This document shows, in pieces, positions 1-7,520 of a stretch of 32,329 nt of DNA. Each line of letters opens with the position of its first letter. Position 1 is the first letter of the stretch. The notes under the pieces are model-generated. The model was not told where the DNA came from. It saw only the letters and a program-made list of their open reading frames with translations, and made no database searches. The position numbers and the translations under genes were made by a program. This stretch comes from JBBQVS01 sp038211295 (lineage in GTDB: Bacteria; Chloroflexota; Ktedonobacteria; Ktedonobacterales; Ktedonobacteraceae): contig JBBQVS010000043.1 of assembly GCA_038211295.1 (NCBI GenBank), positions 1 to 32,329 on the forward strand, written 5' to 3'.

Positions 1-93
1 GGCAGACGGGAACAGCTAAGGCTTGCACCTTAGAAAACGCTTCTGGACACATGGCCTCTCCTCCTGTCTCGAAAGAGACAACGGGCAAGTCGC

Positions 94-591
94 GTGGCGG
101 AAAGAAGAATTCCCCTGCTTTCTAAGCGGGGAAGTGTCAAAAGCAGTGGATTGACAGTATATCCCAGTGGTGGACAAGCTTATATCTGCCTTGCTCCTAC
201 CACACCCCTCACTGATATGTCCGCGACTGTCTCTGTACGGCAAACAACTGGCTCGCTGAGTCACGCTTTTGGCATTGCATTTCATCATGAAGCACCTAAA
301 AACTACTACTTCTTTGGGATTGATGCTCATGGTCGTTTCACGTTTACCATCGTCGTCAACGATGTGAGCCATGTAGTTTTACCCTTTACACGTAGCACCA
401 TTATTCATACTGGAATGAATGTCACAAACCATCTTCAGGTTATCATGAAAGGGCAACACGCAACGCTACTGGTAAACGGGTCTCCGGTTGGGCAAGCAAC
501 CCTTTCCACCTTTGTGAACGGTACCATTGGGCTACGTGGGATCAATGATGGTGAGGTTCTCTTTCAACAGCTTTCGATCTCTCCGGTGTAA
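94..591 (+). CDS. Concanavalin-like (LamG/DUF1080-type) domain protein, 5' end uncertain
   Basis: The 165 residues read as one beta-sandwich of the concanavalin A-like type. They contain an NYYFFGID strand, a later TNHLQVIMKGQHATLLVNG strand pair, and an IGLRG...VLFQQLSI ending, a pattern common in Chloroflexota surface or kinase-linked proteins. I see no catalytic residues or signal peptide. The only available start is a GTG without a good ribosome binding site, directly after an in-frame stop at 31-33. Another frame is open from the window edge to about 125, so this may be the C-terminal part of a longer gene with a frameshift or a truncated remnant. The stop overlaps the end of the convergent histidine kinase gene by about 50 bp. 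Family assignment is moderately sure; function (possibly carbohydrate binding) is inference. Confidence 0.5.
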   Translation: MAERRIPLLSKRGSVKSSGLTVYPSGGQAYICLAPTTPLTDMSATVSVRQTTGSLSHAFGIAFHHEAPKNYYFFGIDAHGRFTFTIVVNDVSHVVLPFTRSTIIHTGMNVTNHLQVIMKGQHATLLVNGSPVGQATLSTFVNGTIGLRGINDGEVLFQQLSISPV

Positions 592-2071
592 GAGCACCGG
601 GATGTACCAATTTCGTTGAAGCCAAGGGCAAGGTGATGAGAAAGGTTGAGCCCTGCCCCACCTGACTCTCAACCGTAATTGTGCCTCCGTGCGCGCGAAT
701 GACCCATTCAACAATAGCGAGACCTAACCCACTACTATTCCCATCTGTTCGCACACGAGCTGGATCAACACGGTAAAAACGCTCAAAGAGATGAGGAATA
801 TGCTCAGGGGCGATGCCTATTCCCGTATCACGAATGGCAAGGTATGCAGTATTCTCCCTTTGCTCAACGCTGACTGTTATGTGTCCACCTGCATTCGTGT
901 AGAGAATGGCGTTGTCTAGTAGATTGATGAGGGCTTGAATAAGGCGTGCTTCGTCACCGAGCACAATAACTGGCTTGGTGATTTGTACATCGAGCACAAT
1001 GTGATGCTCCATTGCCAATATTTCAGCGTTGGCGACAACACCTTCAACAAAGTGATCGAGTCGTACTGGCTCAAGTTCAAGCAGTGTTTTCCCCTCGTCA
1101 GAGCGTGCCAGGGCCAAAAGTTCACTAATAAGATGACTTAATCGCTCGGCCTCACTATTGATATTCCCCAATATCTTCCTAAACTCTTGTGGTGTTAGCT
1201 CCTCCAATAACGCAAGGTCTGTCATACTCCGGATGACGGCGACAGGGGTACGTAGTTCATGAGAGGCATCGGCGACAAAGCGACGTTGTCGCCTGAATGC
1301 TTCATCCAGGCGGCTGATCATCTCATTAAGCGTCGTTGCGAGGCGATGAACTTCGTCGTGAGTATGTGGTACCGGCACGCGCTGGTGAAGGTCGCCTGCT
1401 TGAATCCGTTGTGTGGTACGAGTCAGGCGATCAATCGGCACAAAGGCACGTGAGGCTAACCAGTAACTCCCAAGCGCACCAAGCAGCAAGATACATGGCG
1501 CAATAAGAACTAATTCGAGAGCGACACTATGTAATGCTCCATTAAGTTGCACAGGCGATTCTCCAACTTGCACGATGGCAACGTGTGTACCATTTTCGGT
1601 CAAGACCATGCTATACAGTCGTACTTGCTGGCCAGCACTGGTCGTTACATTCCCTTGCCAGGGGGTTCCTTGAAGTGCTTGAGTAATGCTAATAGAAGGA
1701 ATACGTAATGCGGTAGAAGCAGCAGTTTCGCGTAGAAGATGGCCTCTCGCATCGAGAATACGCACAAGCGAACCAAAATTGATATCCGCATGATTTCCTT
1801 GTTGATCCGTCGCATTCGTTCCCAGTTCTGGTAGGTCGCCTGTCACATTCTGAATAGTGATAGTACCGCCGTTCGTCGTGGTAATACCGTTGCTAATCTG
1901 TTCGGCTTGCTGCTGGAGTGAGGTGTCGAGGTTGCCGAGCAACGAGGTTTGAAGCTGCGTATAGAGAATCGTATCTGAAAAGAAGATGAGTACCGCAAAG
2001 ACAGCCGTGTACCAAAACATGAGTTGTAGACGAACTCCAGGAGGCCATAGCCGAGAAAATAGTTTGTTCAT
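542..2071 (-). CDS. Two-component sensor histidine kinase (HAMP, HisKA, HATPase_c)
   Basis: A 509-residue membrane sensor kinase. Transmembrane helix 1 is at about 18-36, an extracytoplasmic sensor domain at 37-184, helix 2 at 185-205 and HAMP at about 206-258. The HisKA box DASHELRTP has the phospho-accepting His271. The ATPase domain shows the N box (LLDNAI, Asn387), DTGIGI and GLGLAIV. The sensor domain matches nothing I recognise, so the signal is unknown. The ATG at 2071 is chosen because it overlaps the stop of the upstream regulator by 4 bp (ATGA), a typical coupled pair. An in-frame start further upstream would lie inside the regulator gene. The tail ends in three His. The class is sure; the signal and target genes are not. 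Confidence 0.95.
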   Translation of the reverse strand: MNKLFSRLWPPGVRLQLMFWYTAVFAVLIFFSDTILYTQLQTSLLGNLDTSLQQQAEQISNGITTTNGGTITIQNVTGDLPELGTNATDQQGNHADINFGSLVRILDARGHLLRETAASTALRIPSISITQALQGTPWQGNVTTSAGQQVRLYSMVLTENGTHVAIVQVGESPVQLNGALHSVALELVLIAPCILLLGALGSYWLASRAFVPIDRLTRTTQRIQAGDLHQRVPVPHTHDEVHRLATTLNEMISRLDEAFRRQRRFVADASHELRTPVAVIRSMTDLALLEELTPQEFRKILGNINSEAERLSHLISELLALARSDEGKTLLELEPVRLDHFVEGVVANAEILAMEHHIVLDVQITKPVIVLGDEARLIQALINLLDNAILYTNAGGHITVSVEQRENTAYLAIRDTGIGIAPEHIPHLFERFYRVDPARVRTDGNSSGLGLAIVEWVIRAHGGTITVESQVGQGSTFLITLPLASTKLVHPGALTPERSKAVEREPHHH

Positions 2072-2745
2072 TGATTCGGCTCCTTGAGTTGATATCCGGA
2101 GCCACGAATAGTGTGAATCACATCGGCTTCTCCTTTGGCACACAGTTTATTTCGCACATAGCGAATATAGACATCGATCACGTTTGAAAGATGTTCTGCA
2201 TCAAAATCCCAGATATGTTCCGCAATCATCGTTCGACTCAAGACCTGTCGAGGATGATGCATCAAGAATTCTAAGAGTGCATATTCTTTACTGGAAAGAA
2301 CAATGGTTCGTTCTCCTCGTGTCGCTTCATGAGTTGTTGTGTCAAGGGTGATATCGAGGAATGATAAAACCGAAGTCTTTGACGTACTTTCCCGCCTGAG
2401 CAATGCCCGTACTCGCGCTTCCAACTCACGAAACGCAAATGGCTTCACAAGATAGTCGTCTGCCCCAAGGTCAAGGCCCGTCACTCGTTGATCGAGTTCA
2501 CCAAGAGCCGTGAGCATCAAAATAGGATACTTCCTTTTATGATCGCGCAACTGTCGACAGACCTCGAAGCCATTGAGACTAGGTAGGAGAATATCTAAGA
2601 TGAGAAGGTCATACGGAACACTGAGACCCAGCGAGACCGCATCTTCACCATCAGTCGCCAGATCAACCGCATAATGATACTTTTCAAGACTTTTCTTCAG
2701 ACTCAGTCCCAGGGACGGATTATCTTCCACCACTAAAATCCTCAT
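2068..2745 (-). CDS. OmpR/PhoB-family response regulator
   Basis: A 225-residue DNA-binding response regulator. The receiver domain has the acidic pair E7/D8, phospho-acceptor Asp51 (LILDILLP), Thr79 and Lys101 (LVKPF). A winged-helix DNA-binding domain follows from about residue 125 and ends in VIHTIRGSGYQL. The start at 2745 has a GGAG six bases upstream; an in-frame ATG four codons earlier has none. It is co-transcribed with, and overlaps by 4 bp, the kinase that presumably phosphorylates it. Paired CTCAT half-sites at 11-bp spacing lie just upstream, where such a regulator would bind, suggesting autoregulation. The kind of regulator is sure; the regulon is unknown. Confidence 0.95.
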   Translation of the reverse strand: MRILVVEDNPSLGLSLKKSLEKYHYAVDLATDGEDAVSLGLSVPYDLLILDILLPSLNGFEVCRQLRDHKRKYPILMLTALGELDQRVTGLDLGADDYLVKPFAFRELEARVRALLRRESTSKTSVLSFLDITLDTTTHEATRGERTIVLSSKEYALLEFLMHHPRQVLSRTMIAEHIWDFDAEHLSNVIDVYIRYVRNKLCAKGEADVIHTIRGSGYQLKEPNQ

Positions 2746-2799
2746 AGAGCACTCCACTTCTTAGAATTAATAAGACCTGCGGCTTTCCTTCTGATCTTC

Positions 2800-2873
2800 A
2801 TTGTAAATGAGAAAAATGAGTCAGAGATGAGGAAATTTCCTTCTCATTCCCATCTCATCTTGTAAAGATACAG
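2800..2873. promoter_or_regulatory. Divergent promoter with symmetrical CTCAT half-site pairs
   Basis: On the minus strand CTCAT occurs at 2827-2831 and 2816-2820 (11 bp apart), with a TACAAT -10 at 2800-2805 and no -35 match. On the plus strand CTCAT occurs at 2843-2847 and 2854-2858 (also 11 bp apart), with a GATACA -10-like box near 2868-2873. The two pairs are mirror images about position 2837. Tandem half-sites at 11-bp spacing in place of a -35 are the known PhoB/OmpR-type arrangement. Binding by the adjacent regulator is inference. A further CTCAT lies on the minus strand at 2807-2811 without a partner. Confidence 0.55.
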
Positions 2874-2992
2874 TGGCAAGGAGGGAGATTGACAAAGGGC
2901 CTGCATTCCCCAGTGCCTAAAAAGGTGTTCTCTGTCTCCCACTGTTTGAAGAATGCTGAACCTAAAGAGATAGAATTGAAAGAGAGTTATCT

Positions 2993-3602
2993 GTGTTTCT
3001 TCCTATACACCGTCGAGATACACGAGCACTAACATCAGTTGGTCGAATGCTTCTAACTGTGCTCCTCATCGTTGTTGCACTCTCGAATGTCATTCTACCA
3101 TTAATAGAGCAGAGATGGCGGCAACTGTCGATAGATGAGCCTCCTGTTTGATTTTAATGTGCTAGCTTGGGGGCAAGACGGATTGATTGTAGCAGGTCTC
3201 TTGTTCCTTCTTCTTGGACGCGCACTACTACGCGGCAAGCGGCAGGCATGGTTGCTTTCTGTCGCTCTTTTCACCTATTCCTTCCTTGATACGTGTCTCG
3301 AAAAATCGTACTGGCTCTCTCTCGTTTTAACTGGGTGCATGCTCCTCCTCTTCCTTCTTCTTGCCCCTCTCTTCTCTGTTCGTAGCAATACCGCATCATT
3401 TCTTCGGGGGTATAGTGTTCTGGCTCTTGTGGGGGTATGCATCTTTGGGTATGGAACCGCTCTACACGTTCTCCAACATGGAAAAATTGTCCCCTTCTTG
3501 TTTACGCGAGCAGATGTCCTTCTCACACTACGTATTCTTTGTGTAAATTTTGGAATTGTATGGCTCTGGCACAACTTTGGTGAAAGCTCTTCTGTTATGT
3601 GA
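2993..3602 (+). pseudogene. Broken N-terminal membrane domain of an MprF-like/DUF2156 protein
   Basis: Two overlapping reading frames together resemble the membrane domain that precedes DUF2156 in lysylphosphatidylglycerol synthetase-like proteins. The first (GTG at 2993, stop at 3149-3151) gives one helix, RMLLTVLLIVVALSNVILPL. The second (ATG 3135 to 3602, 155 aa) gives several more helices, with the family-like stretch GRALLRGKRQAWLLSVAL and an FSVRSN...SFLRGY segment. The join needs a +1 shift within the 17-bp overlap. The catalytic DUF2156 domain is missing; the frame stops at 3602 inside an inverted repeat. A broken gene is the simplest reading. Two coupled small membrane proteins are the alternative. 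It is divergent from the response regulator and shares its control region. Confidence 0.55.
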
Positions 3603-3685
3603 ACTCAGTCACAAGATGTGTGCTCAAGTAAAAATGGTTTCCACCTCGATAAACTCATCATTCACCAAAGTTGTGCCAGAGCCAT
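3560..3685. repeat. 25-bp perfect inverted repeat spanning the end of the broken membrane gene
   Basis: Bases 3560-3584 and 3661-3685 are exact reverse complements (arm begins ATGGCTCTGGCACAACTTTGG), separated by 76 bases. The left arm codes for the last residues (MALAQLW-like in one frame, WLWHNFGE in the gene frame). The right arm is therefore an inverted copy of coding sequence, suggesting a local inverted duplication rather than a terminator. There is no T tract. Confidence 0.8.
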
Positions 3686-3693
3686 TGTATAAG

Positions 3694-3852
3694 CAGAATT
3701 TTTGACAATTACGTGGGCGGCAAAACGAGGAAATAGATCAATAGACCAAAAATAGCGAGAAGCTCCAACTATTTTGTCTGCTCTTGCTCGTTTTGCCGCT
3801 CATTTAAGTATCAAGATTTTTAACAATCCGCCCACTTAATTATCAAATTTAC
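3694..3852. mobile_element. MITE-like palindrome with three copies of a terminal motif
   Basis: The arm at 3787-3824 (CTCGTTTTGCCGCTCATTTA onward) is an imperfect reverse complement of 3694-3729. Between them AGACCAAAAATAG and CTATTTTGTCT extend the fold inward. A third, directly oriented copy of the core (CCGCCCACTTAATTATCAAA) lies at about 3828-3849. A long palindrome with shared ends and no coding capacity fits a miniature inverted-repeat element or a solo transposon end. No transposase or target-site duplication was recognised. Confidence 0.45.
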
Positions 3853-4138
3853 AGGGGAGTGTAGCAAGTTCTCCGTATTTTACCAGCATTTCACCACAAA
3901 GGTTCATAAGTCAAATGGCTGTTAGCGTTGACAATTGGCGGTGGTGGTCGGAAACGCAAGGCACAAAGCACTAATTGGAGGTCAAGATAGCTGTCGTTTG
4001 AATCAATTCGGTTCGTTTTTCTGAACCATATCCTTTTCACGGAATTGCTCTGCATCGGCTTGTAGAGACAGTTTATCAGGTACCGTTCTTAAGAAATAAA
4101 TAATTGCTCTATCCAAAAATAAAGATTCTCCAGCTTGG

Positions 4139-4247
4139 GATGTTGAGACTGAACCTTCATAGGCTAGTCTCAACATTTACAAACGTTCCGTTCTCAAAGT
4201 TTGTGGAACGTAGTCTCAAGATTTATGGTTACAGTCTCAACATTCAC
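4139..4247. repeat. Array of 21-24 bp TCTCAA repeats, transposon-end-like
   Basis: The core TCTCAA recurs in the same orientation at 4168-4173, 4192-4197, 4214-4219 and 4235-4240, giving intervals of 24, 22 and 21 bp. The fuller unit is AGTCTCAACATTTAC. An inverted copy (GATGTTGAGACT) lies at 4139-4150. ACGTTCC/GGAACGT (4183-4189, 4205-4211) adds a small hairpin. Repeated transposase-binding sites of about this size occur at Tn7-, IS21- and IS481-type ends. No transposase is present here, so a solo end is inference. Confidence 0.5.
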
Positions 4248-4275
4248 GAAATCCTACAAATTTACACAAAAGATG

Positions 4276-6318
4276 TTATATATCCAGGTTCGCATTCTTC
4301 GCGTGGCTCTCGATGAAGCGTTTGCGGGGGCCAACCTCGGCACCCATGAGCATATCGAAGACTTTGTCTGCTTCGATGGCCTCTTCGATGCCAACCTGTA
4401 GAATGGTACGCTTGGCAGGGTCCATGGTGGTGTCCCACAGTGTCGAGGGGTTCATCTCGCCCAGACCTTTGTAGCGTCCCACCTCTGGCTCTTTGCCATT
4501 ATGCGATGCCCTGTACTCCTCAACGATGGCGTTGCGCTCCTCTTCCGTGTAAACATAGTGTACCTGCTTACCCACTTTAACATGGAAAAGCGGCGGTTGC
4601 GCGATGAAGAGATGCCCACCCGTGATGATCGCAGACATGTGGCGGTAGAAGAAGGTCAAGAGCAATGTGCGAATGTGTGCGCCATCAACATCGGCGTCGC
4701 ACATGATAACGATGCGCCCATAGCGCAGTTTTGCCATGTTGAAGTGTTCTTCGATGCCCACGCCAATCGCAGTGATGATATTCTTGACCTCTTCGCTATG
4801 CAGGACGCGATCAAGCCCCACACGTTCAACATTCAAAATCTTGCCGCGCAATGGGAGAATTGCCTGAAAGTGACGGTCTCGCCCCTGTTTTGCGCTCCCG
4901 CCTGCACTGTCCCCCTCTACGAGGTACAACTCGCAACGATCAGGGTTGCGCTCGGAGCAGTCGGCGAGTTTGCCAGGAAGTGTGGTGTCAAGCACGTTTT
5001 TGCGCTGCACCAGGTCACGGGCGGCACGCGCGGCCTCTCGTGCTTTGGCGGAGAGTAAACACTTTTCTATGATGGCTCTGGCCTCGTTCGGCGTCTCCTC
5101 CAGGTAGCGGGTGAGCATCTCTGCGGTGATTGTCTCGACAATCGGGCGCACCTCGGCGTTATTGAGCTTGCTCTTGGTCTGTGCCTCGAATTGCGGATTT
5201 GGTATCTTGACACTGACAACGGCGGTCAAGCCTTGCCGTACATCGTCGCCTGTCAGGTTGCCATCCTTCTCCTTGAGAATATTGGCCTTGCGTGCGTAGT
5301 CGTTGAGCGTGCGAGTGAGCGCACTGCGGAAACCCGTGATGTGCATTCCACCATCGATTGTGTTGATACCGTTAGCAAACGAGAACTCGGTACAGTTCCA
5401 ACTATCATTGTATTGTACCGCCAACTCGACCTTCATACCATCGATTTCGCGGCTCGTGCTGACGGGACGCGCCTGTAACTTGACACGGTTCTTATTGAGG
5501 TAACGCACAAACGAGACAAGTCCGCCCTCAAAGTAAAAGGTGGCTTCGCGATCCGTTCGCTCATCAACGAGAATAATGGTTAAACCACGGTTGAGATAGG
5601 CCATCTCACGGAACCGTTGCTCAAGCGTGTCGAAGCTGAAGTCGCGCGTCTCCATCACGCTCAGGTCGGGCAAGAAGGAGGTTTCCGTTCCCGTACCCTC
5701 TGCTGGCCCAGCATCAATCAGGGCGGTCACGGGAATGCCCTGCTCATAGCGTTGCCGCCAGACACGACCATTGCGCTTGACATCGACCTGACACCACTCG
5801 GAGAGCGCGTTGACAACCGAGACGCCTACGCCGTGCAGTCCACTACTGATCTGATAACCGCCACCACCGAATTTACCACCTGCATGGAGCACTGTCATAA
5901 CGACTTCCAACGTTGACATGCCGGGACGCTGATGATGCTCTTCGACGGGAATACCGCGTCCGTTGTCGCTGATCGTTACCGAGCTATCGTCGTGAATCAC
6001 GATATTGACGGTATCAGCCTCACCAGCCATCACCTCGTCGATACTGTTGTCCACAACCTCATAGATAAGATGGTGCAGGCCACGCTGATCCGTCGAACCG
6101 ATATACATACCAGGGCGAACACGGACAGCCTCTAAGCCTTCGAGAATCTGAATATTCTGACCACCATAGCCGTTATCACTGCTACCGTTTATCTTCTTTT
6201 TATTATTGTTCGCGTTGTTACTATCACCACCCACTTGCGTTGTCAGGGGAGCATCTGTACTGGGGTCTTCGTTGGGGGATTGTTGCTCTGCAATCATTGA
6301 TTCTCTTGCTTTCGCCAT
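4276..6318 (-). CDS. gyrB: DNA gyrase subunit B
   Basis: A 680-residue type IIA topoisomerase ATPase subunit. After a disordered, Asn/Ser/Lys-rich extension (about 1-52) the GHKL ATPase begins (ILEGLEAVRVRPGMYIGS). It has EVVDNSIDE, DNGRGIPVE and the lid glycines GGKFGGGGY, then the transducer domain, then TOPRIM with EGDSAGGSA (468-476) and DADVDGAHIRT (from 541). It ends in a short GyrB-type tail without the large E. coli insertion. With GyrA it would introduce negative supercoils. ParE is the alternative, but no gyrA/parC is nearby to help decide. The ATG at 6318 starts the alignable region; a longer frame runs back to 6531 through what looks like an untranslated leader. It stands alone as a transcription unit. 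Confidence 0.93.
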   Translation of the reverse strand: MAKARESMIAEQQSPNEDPSTDAPLTTQVGGDSNNANNNKKKINGSSDNGYGGQNIQILEGLEAVRVRPGMYIGSTDQRGLHHLIYEVVDNSIDEVMAGEADTVNIVIHDDSSVTISDNGRGIPVEEHHQRPGMSTLEVVMTVLHAGGKFGGGGYQISSGLHGVGVSVVNALSEWCQVDVKRNGRVWRQRYEQGIPVTALIDAGPAEGTGTETSFLPDLSVMETRDFSFDTLEQRFREMAYLNRGLTIILVDERTDREATFYFEGGLVSFVRYLNKNRVKLQARPVSTSREIDGMKVELAVQYNDSWNCTEFSFANGINTIDGGMHITGFRSALTRTLNDYARKANILKEKDGNLTGDDVRQGLTAVVSVKIPNPQFEAQTKSKLNNAEVRPIVETITAEMLTRYLEETPNEARAIIEKCLLSAKAREAARAARDLVQRKNVLDTTLPGKLADCSERNPDRCELYLVEGDSAGGSAKQGRDRHFQAILPLRGKILNVERVGLDRVLHSEEVKNIITAIGVGIEEHFNMAKLRYGRIVIMCDADVDGAHIRTLLLTFFYRHMSAIITGGHLFIAQPPLFHVKVGKQVHYVYTEEERNAIVEEYRASHNGKEPEVGRYKGLGEMNPSTLWDTTMDPAKRTILQVGIEEAIEADKVFDMLMGAEVGPRKRFIESHAKNANLDI

Positions 6319-6670
6319 AGCACCAATATTCCTTTTATTCAATAACCATAGTATTTCCGTTTCAGTCAGATGGGATATGCGCTCCGCCACCGGGGTAGCA
6401 CGGCGCGTCTGACTGTGTTTCGATAATGTAATGGAAGATACGATACAGGGATCATGCCCTACAAGTGTATGTGCTTGCTGTTGGAGCGCATAGCAACAAC
6501 GCACCGTACCGATTTCTCTTACTCGCCACATTCCTCCATATATACGACACTCGCGCTACAGATGGAGAAGGGAAAAAGGTAGATGTGTGCGGAGGGCTAG
6601 ACCGCACCTGTGATATATTCTTATTCTGATACAGCCAGGAAAATTCGGTAATGATACCGCGTTTTCGTCA
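6319..6670 (-). other. Long 5' leader of gyrB
   Basis: About 350 bases separate the predicted gyrB promoter from its start codon. The frame of gyrB stays open back to 6531, but the encoded residues are Cys/His/Arg-rich and unlike GyrB, so I read it as untranslated. I recognise no known riboswitch. The length suggests post-transcriptional or supercoiling-linked control, but nothing in the sequence proves it. Confidence 0.4.
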
Positions 6671-6674
6671 TGTA

Positions 6675-6703
6675 ATTATACCACATTTTGAGCGAAAAAC
6701 CAA
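6675..6703 (-). promoter_or_regulatory. Predicted sigma-70-type promoter of gyrB
   Basis: On the minus strand TTGGTT (6698-6703) is followed after 17 bases by TATAAT (6675-6680), a perfect -10. It lies between the terminator of the zinc-ribbon gene and gyrB. Confidence 0.7.
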
Positions 6704-6714
6704 ATAGGTCGAGC

Positions 6715-6769
6715 TAACGAAAGGTGTGTTAAACATTGTGATTGACAATGTTTAACACACCTTTCGTTA
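6715..6769 (-). terminator. 25-bp perfect palindrome ending the zinc-ribbon gene
   Basis: Arms 6715-6739 and 6745-6769 are exact reverse complements with a 5-base loop (GATTG). It starts 10 bases after the stop of the upstream minus-strand gene and just before the gyrB promoter. There is no real T tract, so it may act as an mRNA end or barrier rather than a textbook intrinsic terminator. Confidence 0.65.
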
Positions 6770-6779
6770 AGAGAATTTG

Positions 6780-7361
6780 CTATTGATAGCGGCTCCCGCC
6801 AAGCTGCGCTGAAGGCATTGGCATTCCGTTAGCATTCTGCATAGGAGACATCCCTGGCATACCCTGCATGGGTGCGCCCCCAACATTGGTTGCGCAGTAG
6901 GGGCAGAAGGTCCAACGGAGTTCAAGCAAACGCTCGCACTTTGGGCAAGGGCGTTTCAGCTTCTGGCTACAAGAGGGGCAGACCTGAAAGTCCGACTCGA
7001 CGCGGGCGTGGCAATTGGCGCACGTCTGCCGCTCGGTCATCTCTGCCAACAACGACTCTTCCTCCAGCTGCCGCTCGTAGATTTCTGCTAAGGTCTGGCG
7101 CGGACGGAGAATCATATAGATGAACAGGCCACCAACAAAGAAGAACCCGACCAGAGCGGGCGCAAGGATGCGCGATATCGAGTCCTGTGTGCGTGCGCTA
7201 ATGTCCTTGAACGTCCAGATTAACAGACTCACCCAGAAAATGACAACAAATGCCACAGTACACCCAATAAGTGGCCCCACAAACCCCTGTAGCGTGGTCA
7301 AGATGTTTCCACTCCCACCGGCGGGAGTTGCGGCAATAGTAAGCAATGTATAGTTATTCAC
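6780..7361 (-). CDS. Two-helix membrane protein with cytoplasmic double zinc ribbon
   Basis: The 193 residues comprise a short N-terminus, transmembrane helices at about 29-50 and 66-85, and a charged linker (about 88-112). Four CxxC pairs follow (C114/117, C128/131, C139/142, C153/156), then a Met/Gly/Pro-rich tail. The pairs make two zinc ribbons of the type often seen in bacterial membrane-anchored hypothetical proteins. No enzymatic motif is seen, so the role is unknown; protein or nucleic-acid binding at the membrane is inference. The start is GTG at 7361 with an AAGGGGG about ten bases upstream. It lies 159 bp after the mannosidase gene on the same strand and has its own palindromic end. 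Confidence 0.8.
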   Translation of the reverse strand: MNNYTLLTIAATPAGGSGNILTTLQGFVGPLIGCTVAFVVIFWVSLLIWTFKDISARTQDSISRILAPALVGFFFVGGLFIYMILRPRQTLAEIYERQLEEESLLAEMTERQTCANCHARVESDFQVCPSCSQKLKRPCPKCERLLELRWTFCPYCATNVGGAPMQGMPGMSPMQNANGMPMPSAQLGGSRYQ

Positions 7362-7423
7362 AGGACAGAAGCCCCCTTCACAGGATAGAGAATATTACGT
7401 ATAAGGATACAGATGCAAAACAG

Positions 7424-7439
7424 ACGCGATGTATCGCGT
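7424..7439. repeat. Short palindrome upstream of the zinc-ribbon gene
   Basis: ACGCGAT-GT-ATCGCGT is a perfect 7-bp inverted repeat, 63 bases before the GTG start. It could be an operator or a small hairpin in the leader. No protein partner can be named. Confidence 0.3.
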
Positions 7440-7520
7440 TCAAAAGCTATTTTCTTATCTACATGTACAGTACAACGTATCGCAGTAAAAGAAGACGACA
7501 GCATAGGACTATAGGCACAT

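Larger units (their letters stand above)
3603..4275. other. Gene-free AT-rich stretch with mobile-element scars
   Basis: No convincing reading frame of either strand is found in about 670 bases. The stretch holds the right arm of the 25-bp inverted repeat, a MITE-like palindrome with a third copy of its motif, a small GGTTC/GAACC hairpin near 4010-4026, and the TCTCAA repeat array next to the end of gyrB. The frames open at 4104-4401 have no ribosome binding site and run into gyrB antisense. Confidence 0.7.

Noticed and set aside
4139..4247. TCTCAA repeats considered as replication iterons or DnaA boxes
   Set aside because: No DnaA-box consensus and no dnaA or dnaN nearby, although gyrB is present; the transposon-end reading fits the spacing better.
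4104..4401. Open frames on the plus strand running into the gyrB 3' end
   Set aside because: They lie in repeat-rich AT-rich DNA and then antisense to gyrB; no ribosome binding site.
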